Of a stretch of 64,000 nucleotides of DNA, positions 33,470 to 47,800 are shown one piece after another (position 1 is the first letter of the stretch; each line of letters starts with the position of its first letter). The stretch lies in contig OZ035962.1 in assembly GCA_964034945.1 (NCBI GenBank), positions 101,254,284 to 101,318,283 on the forward strand, written 5' to 3'. A program made the position numbers and the translations under genes. Under the pieces are notes generated by a model, which searched no databases, was not told the origin of the DNA, and saw only the letters and a program-made list of their open reading frames with translations. The DNA is from Chrysopilus asiliformis (lineage: Eukaryota; Arthropoda; Insecta; Diptera; Rhagionidae).

Positions 33470-33964
33470 AAAAAAGGACTAAGGTTGCTTTTACCGTCGT
33501 AAAATACTAATTGATACACTTTTACGACAAACCCTGAGCACACGTTTTCGCGGTCGAATTAAAATTGCAAATATACTCACATTTTCACTGATATTTTTTT
33601 CAATTTTTTCACTCTTTCTTGCTGAAAATCACAGTTTTTGGTATTAATGAACACTTAATCACTTTAACACCAGGCACTAAACACATAAACATCACAAACA
33701 CTGTTTTTGAACACTTTTTTCTTTACAAAGAATTTATTGAAACCGTCAAAAATGAGCAGATTGCTAACCTCACTAGGCTCATTTTTGCTTATTGCAAGTT
33801 TTTACCCAAATTTAATATTTTTACACCAAGCGGTTAATGCCATAATAAATTATGGTAAAGTAGCTAAAAATACTATCGTGTGTTTTGTTGTTGTTGACAA
33901 AACTTTAACAAATAATAATATTTTACGACGATAACAGCTATTTTAATAGCAATTGTGAATACCC
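33470..33964. mobile_element. MITE with GGGTATTCAC ends
   Basis: GGGTATTCACAAAAAAGGAC at the left and GCAATTGTGAATACCCC at the right. Internal TTTACCGTCGTAAAATA is inverted as TATTTTACGACGATAA. Small ORFs inside are not credible genes. Confidence 0.65.
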
Positions 33965-36496
33965 CTAATAATTTCAATGTTAAGCCGTTGAAAAATATTA
34001 AATAATAGCCACAACTCTAACATATATACCGTTATTATCCTGGATAAAGATTTATTATATCATGTTAAATAAACAATTTGAAACTCTGCATTGAAAAATT
34101 TTGTTTTAAATTCTTCATTCAATTATTGCTGCATCTTGTGAAATATCTTTGAAAAAATACAAGGCGAGGTATTTGCAAACAAAAGAAAAACGCGAGTTTT
34201 TCGTGAGTTTTTACACTTGAGCGTTAAGGTCTAATTTTCCCTATAAAAACTGTATTTTGTAGAGAACTTTTTATAACTCAAGATTTTTAAAACAAAACAC
34301 TCTAAAATATCGGATTTATTAATGGATCCTTACTGTATATAATCTAAATTTCTTAAATAGAAACAATTGAAAAAAAAACTCACCGAGAGATTACGATAAA
34401 ATTCAATTTTTTCTAGCATAAAAAGAAATTCAAGCAAAACTTCTAGTAATCACAAAACCGCATAGAAAATAATTTTTACCAAAAAACTTGACGCTTTAAC
34501 GTTACGAGGTCTTGGCAATTATCAAATTATATTCAAGAAAAATTGATTTAATCACAAAAACCAACTGATTTACCTCTGGCCAAGTATATTGTCAGATGTA
34601 AGCCATTTTGACGACTAAATGAATCCAAACAACGTCGGAAAACGTGTTTCTTTCATCAAGTCGAACAGGTAGAAACGGACAACACTAGCAGTTTGTTTCT
34701 TAGCTACCTGACAAGCCACCTTTTTTTTTAAAAGAAAACGGGCTTTTTAAGATTCTTTCGTCGGAAATGCGACGACACCTCCGAAAACAAAACTTGATGG
34801 ATTTTTTTTACCTGTCGAAAGTAGCCAAAAGTTTACATTTAAGCCCTACTAATTAATATCACACCTAATAAATTCTTTTCTGATATACCTGACTGTTTTA
34901 AATACTGAGATTGCCTCTTAAAAGGATCTGCGCGAATTGAGCAGATGGCGATGTCAAAAAGGAAAACCAATAATTTCAGTGAAAAATTCGATATTTCGTC
35001 AGAACAGGGCTACGTGACTGACAAAATCTACCGAAGGGTCGGAAAGATGGCAGGGAGAAATTTACCAGCAACCCTTAAGCTGTAATGGAAAACGGGAACA
35101 CAAGGGGAATGAAAAAAGCTGTAAAAATTACCGTATTTTAGGGAAGGGTGAGTTATTGTGAATGAATTTAGGTACTGCATCGCCCTAGCAGAGAAATCAT
35201 AATAAGTTTGTGCAGTTCTTTGAAATTATTTACGGCACAATTTATTTTCACAAATTTTTCTCCAAACAAAACAAAAGGCATTTTATCGAAATGACAAACA
35301 GGAAATTCACATTTTTTTCTCTTATTTCAACGGGGGTTTCGAATTTACTTTAGAATTTATCAAATGTTTCAAAAAAACAAGATTTCCACCGTTATCAATT
35401 ATTTTAAAATAAATTCCAAAACATTTATTCACCATTTTGAATCCCAAAGTTTTTTTTAACAAATGAGAGAAACAAATGAAATCAAATATTTACCTATTCG
35501 TGGAAAACATCATAAACAATCGATTGGAAGGAAATGCAAGTAATTTGTGCAAGAATTTTTCATAAAAACGAAATCTATTTTATGGGCGACAAAATTGGAC
35601 CACTTTCCACTGTGAACCAAACTAACTTTTGTCTACGTGAGAAGTCGAACAATTCACAATGGCCGACTATCTGTGGGGGCAACTTGTATCGAAAAATCGA
35701 TTTTTCACCTGCAATAATTCGATTACATCGCAGCAAAAACGTTGAAAACGATGCACTCTTATCGGTTTTACAAATCGAACTTGGTTTTATTGGAAAAGAC
35801 CTAATCGTACCGAAATAAACACAACAAATTTGTAGTAACTCAAATTGGAATACAAAATGGTGGACATTACTCACTTTTTTAATTCATTGAAAAATCCATT
35901 TAACTCAAATATTTCCGCACCATTCACTTCACCTTGAAGTCACTGAACTCCGAGTCTATTTAACGAGAGTATTTCTTACAGTTTCTTCGACATTTTATTC
36001 GAAGAAAACTAAATTTCCTTCCGGCTTGAAAACTCCTCCGAAAATTTCGCAAAGAAAATCGCTGAAGTAAGTTACATGAAAATTTTAAAGATGATGCTTT
36101 TGTTTTGCTAGAGTACCAAATCTATTCGCATATAGAGTAATTCCATGGGAATGCAAATGAAAGGGGCAATTTTTTCAATTAAGTTGATTTTTTTTTTAAT
36201 TTTTCTGATAAAAATTTATACCACAGATTTTCAATAATATTTTCACAGCATTTCAAAATGATGTTTTCGCATAATTATTTAATTCAACATGCTAAACAAT
36301 TTGTTTCCTTTTATGCCGAATCCAGACAGTTTAATATCAACACGTTGATCCACACGGTAATAGAATGTCGAAAAATATAAAAAACTTTAAAACGTTAATA
36401 ATCAACAATTGAAGATGTATGGAACGCATGTTGACAGTAAACATTTTTAAGACCTTTTAGTTTTTACCAAAATTTATTGCGAGATGTTTTTAGATT
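33965..36496. other. Intergenic stretch between Kdm4 and Pacrg
   Basis: No recognisable gene. A short ORF pair on opposite strands at 35534-35874 has no domain and no splice context. Most of the region is not obviously repetitive, so regulatory sequence is possible. Confidence 0.35.
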
Positions 36497-36905
36497 TAGT
36501 ATACCATTTGTAACGCATCGAACCAATCGTCGGACACAAAAATGAACTACACCAGAGTGTTACGGATGACAAAATATTTTGATTTCCGCCTGTCCATCTG
36601 TCTGTCCGTCAGTCCATCTGTCCGTCTGTCCATCTGTCTGTCCGTGAACAACATAACTTTCGAAGGAATTGAGCTAGAGACTTGAAATTTTTTGTTGTTG
36701 TGTTTCTCGTAAATGGCAAAGCTAAGTTCTTCAACGGACCAAATTAGATAATTCCTTCCTCCATACAAACGAAAAATGTTTTTGCAATTTTCTCGAAAAC
36801 GATGAGTCACAATGAAAAATTTATAAAGATGAAATGTGTTTAGAATACGATTTTACATAACCGTTCCATACATCAAAATCCAATGGACCACTCCTTTCCC
36901 CCTCT
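36497..36905. repeat. Dispersed repeat with GTCTGTCC/GTCCATCT microsatellite
   Basis: TAGTATACCATTTGTAACGC, then AATGAACTACACCAG and a GTCTGTCCGTCAGTCCATCT run, then GAGCTAGAGACTTGAAATTT and CCAATGGACCACTCC. The same module order, inverted, occurs at 39743-40372 and 59678-60448. Confidence 0.7.
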
Positions 36906-37517
36906 CCTGTCATCATATATAAAACATTTTGTCTATCATATAGAGTAATTTCTCTTTTTCCAACAAAAATATTTATATTTAAGCCAGTTTTCTTCTGTAT
37001 TTCTACTGCTTTTGTTTATTTATCAATTTTTACATTAACATTTATTAAAAATTTTCTTTTATATATTAGAAAAACGCGTAATTTATTTAAAAAAAACACA
37101 ACTTCAGTAAATCTTCAAGTTTAAATTTTAGCAGTTTTTTGCACGCGGAAAAGTTCCCTTTTCGGTCGCGCGCGGCGCAACGTCCTACGTAGACGGGAAA
37201 AGTTCCTTTTTTACCCACGGCGCCACGGGTGTTTGTCTACGGAAAACGAAGACATGAACCATAGCTTGGCTTCGCACCGTAAGGAAAAGATTTGATTTTT
37301 TTGAAACATTTGTAGGTTTTTTTTTCAAAAGGTTTCTCAAAATGGCGCTAAAATTCAATTTTGAAGAATTTATTAAAGTTACTTTTTTTATTTCGTGATT
37401 TTGTGGTATTTGTGAGAAAATTTTGCGTGCAATTAGTTTTGAAATTCAGTTAACTTGGTGCATTTGAATTGTATGGATTTTATTTTCCAATTTTATTTTT
37501 TGAAATACAAATTTTCG
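36906..37517. other. Intergenic, unassigned
   Basis: Contains a GC-rich patch (TCGCGCGCGGCGCAACGTCC near 37165) bounded by AAGTTCC motifs (GGAAAAGTTCCCTTTT and GGGAAAAGTTCCTTTTT). No gene was seen. Confidence 0.35.
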
Positions 37518-37784
37518 TTAACCCTCATACTGTCCTCGGGTAATTTCTGACCCAAATTCGATTTTAATTAAAAGTATCTTCTCAACTACATGGACAATGT
37601 TTGTATGGTGTAGGCTCTGTGAACAAATTTCTTTTGAATACCGAAAACAATAATCTATTTGTTCATATTTTAATCCATTGAAGAGCACTGTAGTCGTCAT
37701 GGGTCATAAATGGGTCATAATGGGTCATTTTTGACCCACGAAGACATCATACGTTATTTTTCTTAAGGACAGTATGAGCGTTAA
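37518..37784. mobile_element. TTAA-flanked MITE (CCCTCATACTGTCC)
   Basis: TTAA plus CCCTCATACTGTCC at the left is inverted with one mismatch at the right (GGACAGTATGAGCG plus TTAA). The interior repeats AATGGGTCAT. It is a piggyBac-like MITE. Confidence 0.8.
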
Positions 37785-38686
37785 ATTTATTGTTTTTTTT
37801 TTTGGATTTCAATCAGTCGAATTTTGTGTTTTTTTTTGGATTTCAATCAAGTGAGATTAAAAATAATTTCCCAGGAATTGAACATCTCTCTGTTTCCTGA
37901 CATCGAAAAAGGTGGAATTCCGATGCAACAAGGCTAAGGTGTGGACTTACTCCGTGAAGGAACTTGAATGAGACGATGCTGGGGAGAGAGATCGACAGTA
38001 TAAACCGAGAACAAATAATCTAGAGAATAAACTCTTAGAACAAATTTTTAGAGAAAATTTTTCCACTGTGAGATGAAGCAAGAGGATCCGATGTAACACG
38101 GAAAAAATTATCCATTCGATTCCTCCATCTCATTGAATAGATACGACGAAAATGATTCTCTCTGCTTCGTGCTCCCTAGTCTAAAAGTAATTAACTTTTA
38201 GGCCGTAGCTAGTGAATGATAGGGACATTTTTCCCCCCTTCGAAGGGGAAATTTGTCAAAAATTTGTTCGGCAGAGTTTTTTCTATATATTCCTTATTCT
38301 ATGGTATAAACTAGAAAGAAACTGAGGTTTATCTCTTTCTGTTTTTCCGATTTTCCATCAGATAAAAATACTATATGGAGATTGCGCTTAAGTTTACGAG
38401 GTTGTTTACATACCAAAATCGTCGTGTAAACTGACTAATGTCGTATAAAAGATTTTCCAAATAAATGTTGATAGTTTCTCTACGTAGTTTTCTGCGGTCT
38501 ATGAGGTATTTCTGAAATTCCATGAATCCCCCTGTTATAATATTGTTAGGCAGTCCATAATTTAATTCCTTGTTTCTCCAAATCGAATTATTTTCCATAG
38601 GAAATCACATTTTATGCATGTACATATTTAACTGTATTTATTCACCGTCCAACTCAACCACAAAGTGTATTTGTGTCCTTTGTCTA

Positions 38687-38692
38687 GGCAAC
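38687..38692. promoter_or_regulatory. Possible X-box half-site upstream of Pacrg
   Basis: GGCAAC (reverse complement GTTGCC) is one conserved half of the RFX-bound X-box found in front of many ciliary genes. It lies about 200 nt upstream of the Pacrg ATG. The partner half-site is weak, so this is tentative. Confidence 0.25.
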
Positions 38693-38889
38693 CGCTTTTT
38701 ATGTTTTGCTATGCACAAAAACACCTTTTCTATTGGATTTTTATAGTTGAATAACAACATCAGGTTGTAGTGTTTTTTGACCATCTGTTCTTTGTTTACT
38801 CATTCTGTTGCACGTAGATAAGTCAGAATTCCAAATTAAGGGTGAAACTTTTGTGAAAATAATTTCGGTACTTCATTCCTGGCAGAACA

Positions 38890-41800
38890 ATGTCTACTCT
38901 GTCTACGCCAGGACGACAACAACGGGCAACTATCGAAAGAGGGACAATTTGTTCAGGCCACTATCGCTTGGTGCCTCCATTTTCTATTCAATCCCAGCAG
39001 AAAAACACGAGAGTTATTCAAGGACCCCCGAAACCCGAAAAAAGTAAGTCTCAATCATGTGAATTTCAATAGAATCAGATTTTTATTGCTTCAATGCGCC
39101 CAATAGAAAAATACTTAATACAGCCAAGATCAACCACATTCAGGATGTACTACGACCGAGGGGATCTACCTATCAAAATGGAGTACCTTACAGGAGGAGA
39201 TAAAATCGCATGGACGGTGAGTACATTTACCTCGAATTTTCATTAATTAGACAAAAGTTTTACAGTCTAGACTAGTCATAAAACTCTGCACTTTGAGTGA
39301 GCCAATGTTGCTGAATAATAAAGAACTGATTTAAGGAAGACAAAAAGTTTTTCATCAAACATGGATATTTTTTGATATCGTCGTTCTTTATAGTATTAAT
39401 TTCGTTTTCCTTCTAATCTAGGCTAAGTAAATATCGCGTGATTCACGTCAGTTACAATATTTAAACTTTTAAACTCGTTTATGATAAATTCAACGATTTT
39501 TCTTCTTCAACACAATTTTATTTTATTGCACTCCAAGGATTTGTTTTAAATTTTTATGAGTAATTGTTTTGCTCGGCGAAATACTGTCAAGTTTCATTTG
39601 AATTTATAGCAGTTGGAAAAGTTTAACACTAAAAGTTAATGCTATAAAGTTTTTCGAAATGAAGTACCAACTCAGGTTACTTAAAAGTTACTAGTGCTAA
39701 CAAATTGATGTGTTGTGATTGTAGGTTAATTTTAAACATCAGAAAAGTTACAATTGCCAGGGGCCAATCGTCAAATACTCTATATGATGATAAAATTTTA
39801 CTTTAGAAAAATCCATTTGTATGGGATAGGGGGAAAGGAGACATCTGATTGGATTTTGATGTGGAACGGTTATGTAAAATCATATTCTAAACAGATTTTG
39901 TCTTTATATTTTTTGATACGATGCACAGTTTTCGAGAAAACAGAAAAAAAGTATTCCATTTGTATGAAAGAGGGGGAAGCAGTGGTTCTATTGGATTTTG
40001 ATGTATGAATGTGTTATGTAAAATCTTATTCTAAACACTTTACCTCTATAGATTTTCCAATATCACTAACCGTTTTCGAGAACATTTTAAAAAAACGGTT
40101 TCATTTGTATGGTGAAGGGGGGAAAGAATAGTCCAATTTTCACCGTTCAAGAACTTAGACTAGCCATTAATGAGAAACGTGACTATACAAAATTTTAAGT
40201 CTCTAGCTCAATTCTTTCGGAAGTTATGGTGTTCACGGACAGACAGATGGATAGACATACAGACAGACGGACAGACAGACAGACTTGCGGAAATCAAAAT
40301 CTTCTGTCACTCCAAACACCCTGGTGTCATTAATTTTTGTGATCGGTGCGTTACAAACGGTATACTCAATCTAAAATACTCCTATATGATACCATCAGAA
40401 TCTGAAAAAAAAGAGATTTGGGATCATAAAATCAAAATGTATCTATGACCTTTGATGAAATGATAAAAAATTCGGATTTTACAACGGATTTTTACGTGAT
40501 TAAAAATCAAAAACTTAACACACTGCTTTATCCCCAAAAACCTTAATTAATTACCTTAATTAGAGAGCCTATGATCCAGAGAATTGTCAATCCAACATTT
40601 AAAAATATTCGCCGACCTTGAAAAACGGGCGCAAAAGACTTTTAAAATGTCTTTAGCCTATAAACTAGCGGCATTTTTTTTCAATAAAGTCATAGGTTTT
40701 TGTTACGAATATTTCTTACATATTTGGAATCCGCACATTGCGTGAAGTTTTCGAGATTGCATGTGGCGCCGCCGGCAATCTAAAGGTTAATATGCACAAA
40801 TATTATTACTAAAATTGAAATTTTATGTTCTTACTTCTAGGGGGGAACCCAAATAGCATTTTAAGCAGCAATTATGGTGTTTATCCCCATATTTCGTCAC
40901 CATGCAAGTCGCGGCGATAAGCAATTTATGTCGCAAATACGTATCTAGTTGTGCCAACGAGACGCGCAACGAGACCCATAGTGGGGAACACTTTTCTGCG
41001 GTTTGCTACGTCGCAATTATAACGACAGGGACGTAATTAGTTGCCACATGCGCGAGCGTCATCTGACGGCATTATATCACACAATTACACAAATCATCGA
41101 GCGGGTTTTCTTTCTCCCTCGAATGCTTGCTAGTAAACAGAGATGAACAAATAAAAACGTAAGCAGAAGACGAACGAGAAAAATGTAATGGCGACAAATT
41201 AATGGAAACTTTTGTGGAGTGTTATTTTATAATGGACTTTTCTTCCGGTTGCATGTCGTGATTTTAATTGCCATTAAAATTTTTCGACAATATTGGATCT
41301 GAAATTTAAACAGATTTTAATGGGCCATCGAATTATTTTGTTTTTAATCAAAAATTTCTTTAATTTTATTTTATCAGTAAAATTTTTTTTTCTTTTGCAA
41401 TGAAATTTTGATGCCAATAAAATTATGCTGTTTCAAAAATGTCTGCTATCCACTTTTTATGCAATATCCTTCAGTCATTCGCCTGAAATAAGAAATTTAA
41501 TTCTCGAAACGAAATCGTTTCCATCAAATGTCAGTGAGAAATATGGCGGCTGAAGGCATCAATTTTTTTTGGTGTTTCTCAGACGGGGAGCTTTAATGAA
41601 ACTTTAGTGGTAGCAGTTTCGTCACTTTTTCCATCACACGCTTCTTCAAAATTAAACTGACGTTCAGGCTCCACAGCCAATCACTATTTCGGCCCGAAAA
41701 CCATCAAATGCTGCTCTATCGCCGCAGGATTTTCATGAAGCGAATGTTGCCCCAAAGATCGTGCTCGTCACTTCTTTCGCTTCTTTTACGCGGATGTGAA

Positions 41801-44800
41801 TTATAGGTGTAAATTTTTAATCCCGATTGTGTAAATTTCTACTCTTTCAAGTCGCAAAGAACAAATCTCATGTTCCCGTACTTTTCGATGCTGTTTGGGA
41901 AGGCTTGATTCTAGGACTCTGAGAACCAAATTTATTTATAATGGGAAGGTACAGTTTATGCATTTTTTTACTGTGTTAGGCGTGTCTACTGAATCGTGCC
42001 ATGGCGCTGAAACACCTTAAACCCATTTTTTATAACACAACACAAAGCTTTCGTGAATCTCCTCACTTTTTAATTCGAAGTGGTGATGTCGGCAAGCGTT
42101 CTCAATGGCGACGGTTGTTCAAATGTGTCGCCATGAATTTATATCACTTTGCCAGTCTATTAATCTAATGTCTTTGGTTCATAAATAATGTTCGCACAGA
42201 CCTGGTTTAGACACGAGGTTTTTTTCATTCCGGTCTCAAAATTTTGTGCAGGCGAGATGCAATGAGAATGGCGTTAGAAATCGTTCCCATTTTGTCCCTT
42301 GCTCTTTAAAAATTAGAAAAAAAGAAAATTTTTAAATGCCGATTTTTTATGAATTTCGGGAAGGGGAAGGGATTTTGTCCCCCTAGCCACTAGGATTTGG
42401 TCCCCCTATGGGTCTGATTTCAGCTATTACAGTTTTTAAAAACTGCTTACAACTCTCCTTCTGTTAGAACCATTTCCCCGCAAATATTCAACGTTTCTTG
42501 TAAAAATCTTTGAGGTTGAGTTCATATGCAAGATAGTAATTTCCTGTCAACGGTAAATATTTGATATTTTAATTAAAATACTTAAAAAAAACACATTTTT
42601 CGATGCCTGTAACATTTTAAGCTAATATTTTCTATCTTTCAATCTAAATTTTTGTTTTCGAATTGAAATTAAAAAAAAATAATCATGGAAGGATTTATGA
42701 TGATTCATCTTCTTGGGCTCTGTTGATAGCAATTTATCTTAATCATAGATAAATTTTACCCGTCAATCAATTCTTCCTCCATGGACAACTTAAATCTATA
42801 TAAAGCTGCCTGTGATACAAGCATAATTAAACAGGATCTAAATCTTGGCACAAAACCGATTCCTATCCCCTGAAATCAGAATTGATCAGAACTCTCTCCT
42901 CAAGGAGCAATGAAACATTCTGAAATTTGATTTACGTAAACAGTAATTTTCTTGCATCACCGAACAAATCGGATTTCCGATGATATTGAAGCTGGTTGTG
43001 TACTCTACAGTATATCCTTAATTTCAATTTCAAACGGATGTTGAACGAATACATATTTAATGACATCTTTTGTACACGAACGTCAGTATTAATGTCGGAT
43101 GCGCTAAATAAAAAAATATGAGTGAATATTTACATTTATTACTGTACCTATGTGGATATAATAAATCAACGCCATATGCTTGATCCGTGATATATTCATC
43201 TTAATAATATCATATGATATGATATGATATGATATGAAGATTCATCCCCTTCAAGACATCATAAATCTCTCTCCATTACAGTCAGTTTCGTGCACGTAAT
43301 TCAATTTGCTCATCTTCAAATTCATTTCATCATGGCATGGTTGAGTGTTAGCCAGGCTGAAATTTAGTCGGAAAAATTATTCTCAATTTTTTTATTTGTG
43401 TCCTTGGTATAATTGCAAGTGGTGCTATCCATTTCCGTAAGTTCTGAAGTAACAGAGATTTCAAAAATAAATTTCTTTTCTGGTTTAACTGACGCTTCGC
43501 TATATGGTTACGTGTTTTGCGCAGACGTTGGAGCTCATGAATCCTTAAGTGATTGCACTTGAATTCCGTAATAACCTTTTCGTGAGGATTAAGTTATGCA
43601 AACAAAGAAGTGCTTCTAGTGAAATGAGAATTGCAACTGCTTACGCTTGTTAAAAAGGAGCAATTTCCCTTATGATCTGAATCATAGACTTAATCTTTTT
43701 GGAGAGGGACTGAATGCGGCACACAAAACCAGCCAGCTCGCGGATGGGGCGGGGATCTTGCAAACAGTCCGCACCTCTGCTCCCTACAAAAAGTGTGTGC
43801 CTTGCTGTACATGATTACCGAGTTTTCTTTTTAGGTTGACCGTGTTTCAGATGATTTTCCCGATACGAATAAGCATAGTGGTGTTAATATGCCTAACCCT
43901 TCCCTACCTTTAGCTTACGGTATACCGCATCTTAATTTTTTCCGAAAGCTCCCTAATGAACTAATGTAGCATAAGGATGTGTTGGAGTTGGAGACCTTTC
44001 TGATCTATTCGCTCATTGCGGAATTATTAAAACGCCTGAATTTATTATAACAAATTCGACAGAGTTTTATTCAAAAAAAGAAGGTAAAATGAACAGTAAA
44101 AAAAAATTCACTAAATGTACATCTCAAAGATGTTGGAAATATCGAAAAAGGATTTTGCAACATAATATATCATAATTCAAATAAGTTAGATTAGCGTATA
44201 ATATTAATTCTTAGCCTTAATTAGATTTACGTAGTATTAGTTTATAATATAATTTAATATAGAAATTAAGAAAATCCACGTTTTTATGAAAATTTAGAAA
44301 TTTAGGTTAAGTAATTTTTAACTCGTTAGAATAAGGTAAAGTTAAGATAAATTTTAAGGTTAAATTTTAATCTAAGTAAATTTTAATATAATTTAACTTA
44401 TAAATTAAGGGTAGAATTAAGTGCACCAAAATTTTAGCGTAATTTTAAATAAATACCTTAGATTTTCTTTTTACTTGTCGATGCAGCCGGCAGATCTGTC
44501 GCTTGCTCGATGAATATTTTCCTGTATGACTTGACAAAAAAGTTGATAATTTTAATGCACTTGAACATTAATGAGACATAATTAAAATTATGTGTTAATT
44601 GATGATCACTTCTTCATTGAAGATCACAGCTTAAGATATTGATTTTGGTTGACTTGAACCACTGGAAGGTTCCAGGCGGTTGACCATGTGGGTGGATTTC
44701 TGCATGTGGGCGGCCATGTGGCCTCTTCTACCACGCCGGCAGGAAAATCCAAAAAAATCTATGAAAATGATGCGATTTCTCTGTGGATTCGTTGATTTAT

Positions 44801-47800
44801 TCGAAAAGACGTGTTCGATGAATCTTTGGCGATCTTTATTTCGGTGGGAACGTGTCCGATTCGTTGGAAAAGGCACGTCTAGAATCACGTGTTTGAAATT
44901 TTCCTCACCGTAGGTGAAAACATAAAATGTGCACAAAAATATTATGCAAAATAACCCCTAAAATAACAGGGAGCATGTTTAGGAACACTATCCACATAAA
45001 ATTTGAGCGTTTTCTATACGCGACCGAAAGAAAAAGAATTTACCTCTATGGGGGTTATCCAAAACGTGTAAAAAAATATTTTCAGGAAAAATCCTTTATC
45101 AAATTCTGCAACCAGGCTGAGTTTTTCTTGTTCGGCACTGAACTTTTTAAAATTTTGGGAAATCCCAAACTTCACAAAAAAAATGACTAAGAATTTTCCT
45201 CTCTTTCGCGTTAATCAAAAAAAAGAAAGCCCAGTGGCTAGAGGACACAGATGGAGTTTTTTTTTCTTTGAACTCCGTTTTATTTTAAGCACAGCCGAAC
45301 GAAAACTGATCAAACAGAAAAAAGGAACACTTGACTCCTGATACGAAATCAAACGTTAACGGACCAGCTGAACTGGTTTTCCTCTTATGGGTGGAAGGCA
45401 AAGCGTGGGAGATCGAATGCGAGGTAATTGTCTTCGATCTGCAATTAGGGTGATGCGCAAGTTTGTGATACTTTTTTTTTCTTTTTTTTTTTTTTTTTCT
45501 TCATAGGAAAAAAAATATTGAAATTTTGTGGCCGCAACAGGGCAGGGTGTGTGGTGCGGTGGAAACTAAAACACAGACGCTGAAAAACGGCCCTAGGCAT
45601 GTAAGTCTTTTGCGTGAAATGTTCCTACGAGATTTCCTTTTAGGTCTTCGATCTCATACAAACTTTTTCCTATCTTTTTCCTAACTCTGGCTTTCACGAA
45701 TACGGGAGCCAATTTCGCGCTGTATTTCTCACTTGCCTTGCTCTGTGTAAAATTTCGCCTAAAAAGTTCCTGACCGGGGATATAACTAACGTCTCTTTGC
45801 CGCGTGTTGTATGTTCGACATGCTTTTTCATATGATTTTTCCAGATTTTCTTTCACCTTGTGACGAACTAATTCCAATTTGGTTTGACGATCGACAGCAA
45901 AATCATTTTCAACTAATGTTCCTAAGATCTTATGGATTTTGTATAACGAACCATGGCTCAACATATTCTGACCAAAGACTATTTGATAGGGAGAAAATCC
46001 GGTGGATTGATGAATGGTACTGCGTATTGCAAAGCATATTTCAGGTAAGTTTACATCCCATCGCGTATGATCGGAATCAATATATGCGCGAATGCTGCTC
46101 AGAATTGTGCGATTTACTCGCTCAGACGCATTTGCCTGGGGTGAATAAAGCGCAGTGTATGTATGTCGAATTCCGTATTTTTCCAGCAGTTCGTTATAAA
46201 TTCGAGATTTGAATTGCGAGCCATTATCGGTCATCACTGTTTCTGGGATACCAAAGGTCATGAATAAATCTTTTTCGACGTAATCGCAAATCAAATTCGC
46301 TGAAAATTTTCGTAGCGGTTTCAAAAAAGGAAATTTGGAGAAATGATCCAAGACTATTAGAATACCAATATTGCCTGATTTGGATCGAGGATAGGGTCCT
46401 AACAGATCCATATAATATTTTTGGAATGGTCTCGAAGTGATTGATTGCGCACCCATGGGAGGACGTAGTATTTTATTGGGGTGTTTAATCGTTCGGCAAA
46501 CACCGCATTTTGATACGAAGTTGTGTACATCTTTCGCCATGTTTGGCCAATAAAAACTTTCTCGCAATTTTTCCAATGTTTTCCGAATACCTCCGTGTGA
46601 AGACATCGGTGGGTCGTGAGCGGTCTCAATCAACTCGAGCTTCAACTCCTCCGGTATCCACAATTTCCATGAGTTATCGTCGAGATCCACAAGTCCAGTG
46701 GCATGTGAAGTACGTTTGTATATAAAGTCGTCGATTATTTGTACATCGGGTAAATTTGAACTATTTTGTTTAATAGTCTCCTTAAGTCGAACGTATTTTT
46801 CGCCTTGGAAATGTGGTGACGATAAATCTACATTGAGACAAGTTTTCGTTAGTTCTGCAAGGTCAGTATCAAGTGGGTTATCAGGGATTCTAGATAGCGC
46901 ATCAGGTACGGTGTTTAGACTGCCTCTTCTGTGCACAATATCGAAAGCAAAGCCTTGGAGTTTAAGGCTCCATCTAGCTAATCGGCCATGTAAGTCTGTC
47001 TGTGACATTAGCCACTTGAGACTTGCATGATCCGTGATCACAGTAAACTTGTGTCCCTCGACGTATCCTCTAAATTTCTTGATCGCCAGCACAACAGCGA
47101 AGCATTCCTGCTCAGTAACAGAGTAATTTTTCTGAGCTTTATTGAATTTTTGACTCATGAAAGCAACAGGACGCTCTTGATCATCATCATCGACTTGTAA
47201 AAGCACAGCTCCCATACCGGTGTGACTAGCATCACACTGAATGATAAATGGTTTATCATAATTTGGATTTATTAGGATTGGTGATGATGACAATTGCGTT
47301 TTGAGTTCTTGGAAAGCCTGTTGAGCTTCAAGTGTCCAAGAAAAACCTTTGCCTTTTTTTAATAGGTCAGATATTGGCGCTGACAAACTGGAGAAATTTG
47401 GTATAAAACGTCGATACCAACCGGCGAGACCGAGGAATCTACGAACTTCCTTGACTGATCTCGGTGGAGGATATTGGATAATTGAAGAGATCTTATCTTC
47501 GTCTGTACGTATGCCTCCTTCGCCTACTATAAAACCGAGATATTTCACCTTTTTCAGACAGAATTTACTTTTCTCTAGGTTAAGGGTGAGATTTGCTTTA
47601 CGAAGCAATTCCGCAACTTCGGTTAATATTTTTAGATGATCCTCAAAACTGTCTGAAATAATGAGTAAATCATCTAAATAAACAAAGACCTGGTTTCTTA
47701 GCTGAGGTGGGATTAGTTTATCAATGAGTCTGCAAAGGGTTTGCGGGGCATTGCAGAGACCGTACGCCATTACCTTATACTGGTATAATGGTCTGCCAGG

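Noticed and set aside
35534..35874. Opposed ORFs of 94 and 99 codons
   Set aside because: No domain, splice or poly(A) context; consistent with chance.
44631..45190. ORFs of about 77-101 codons, also present at 52500-53059
   Set aside because: They lie in the LTRs, occur on both strands and show no domain; duplication simply follows the LTR pair.
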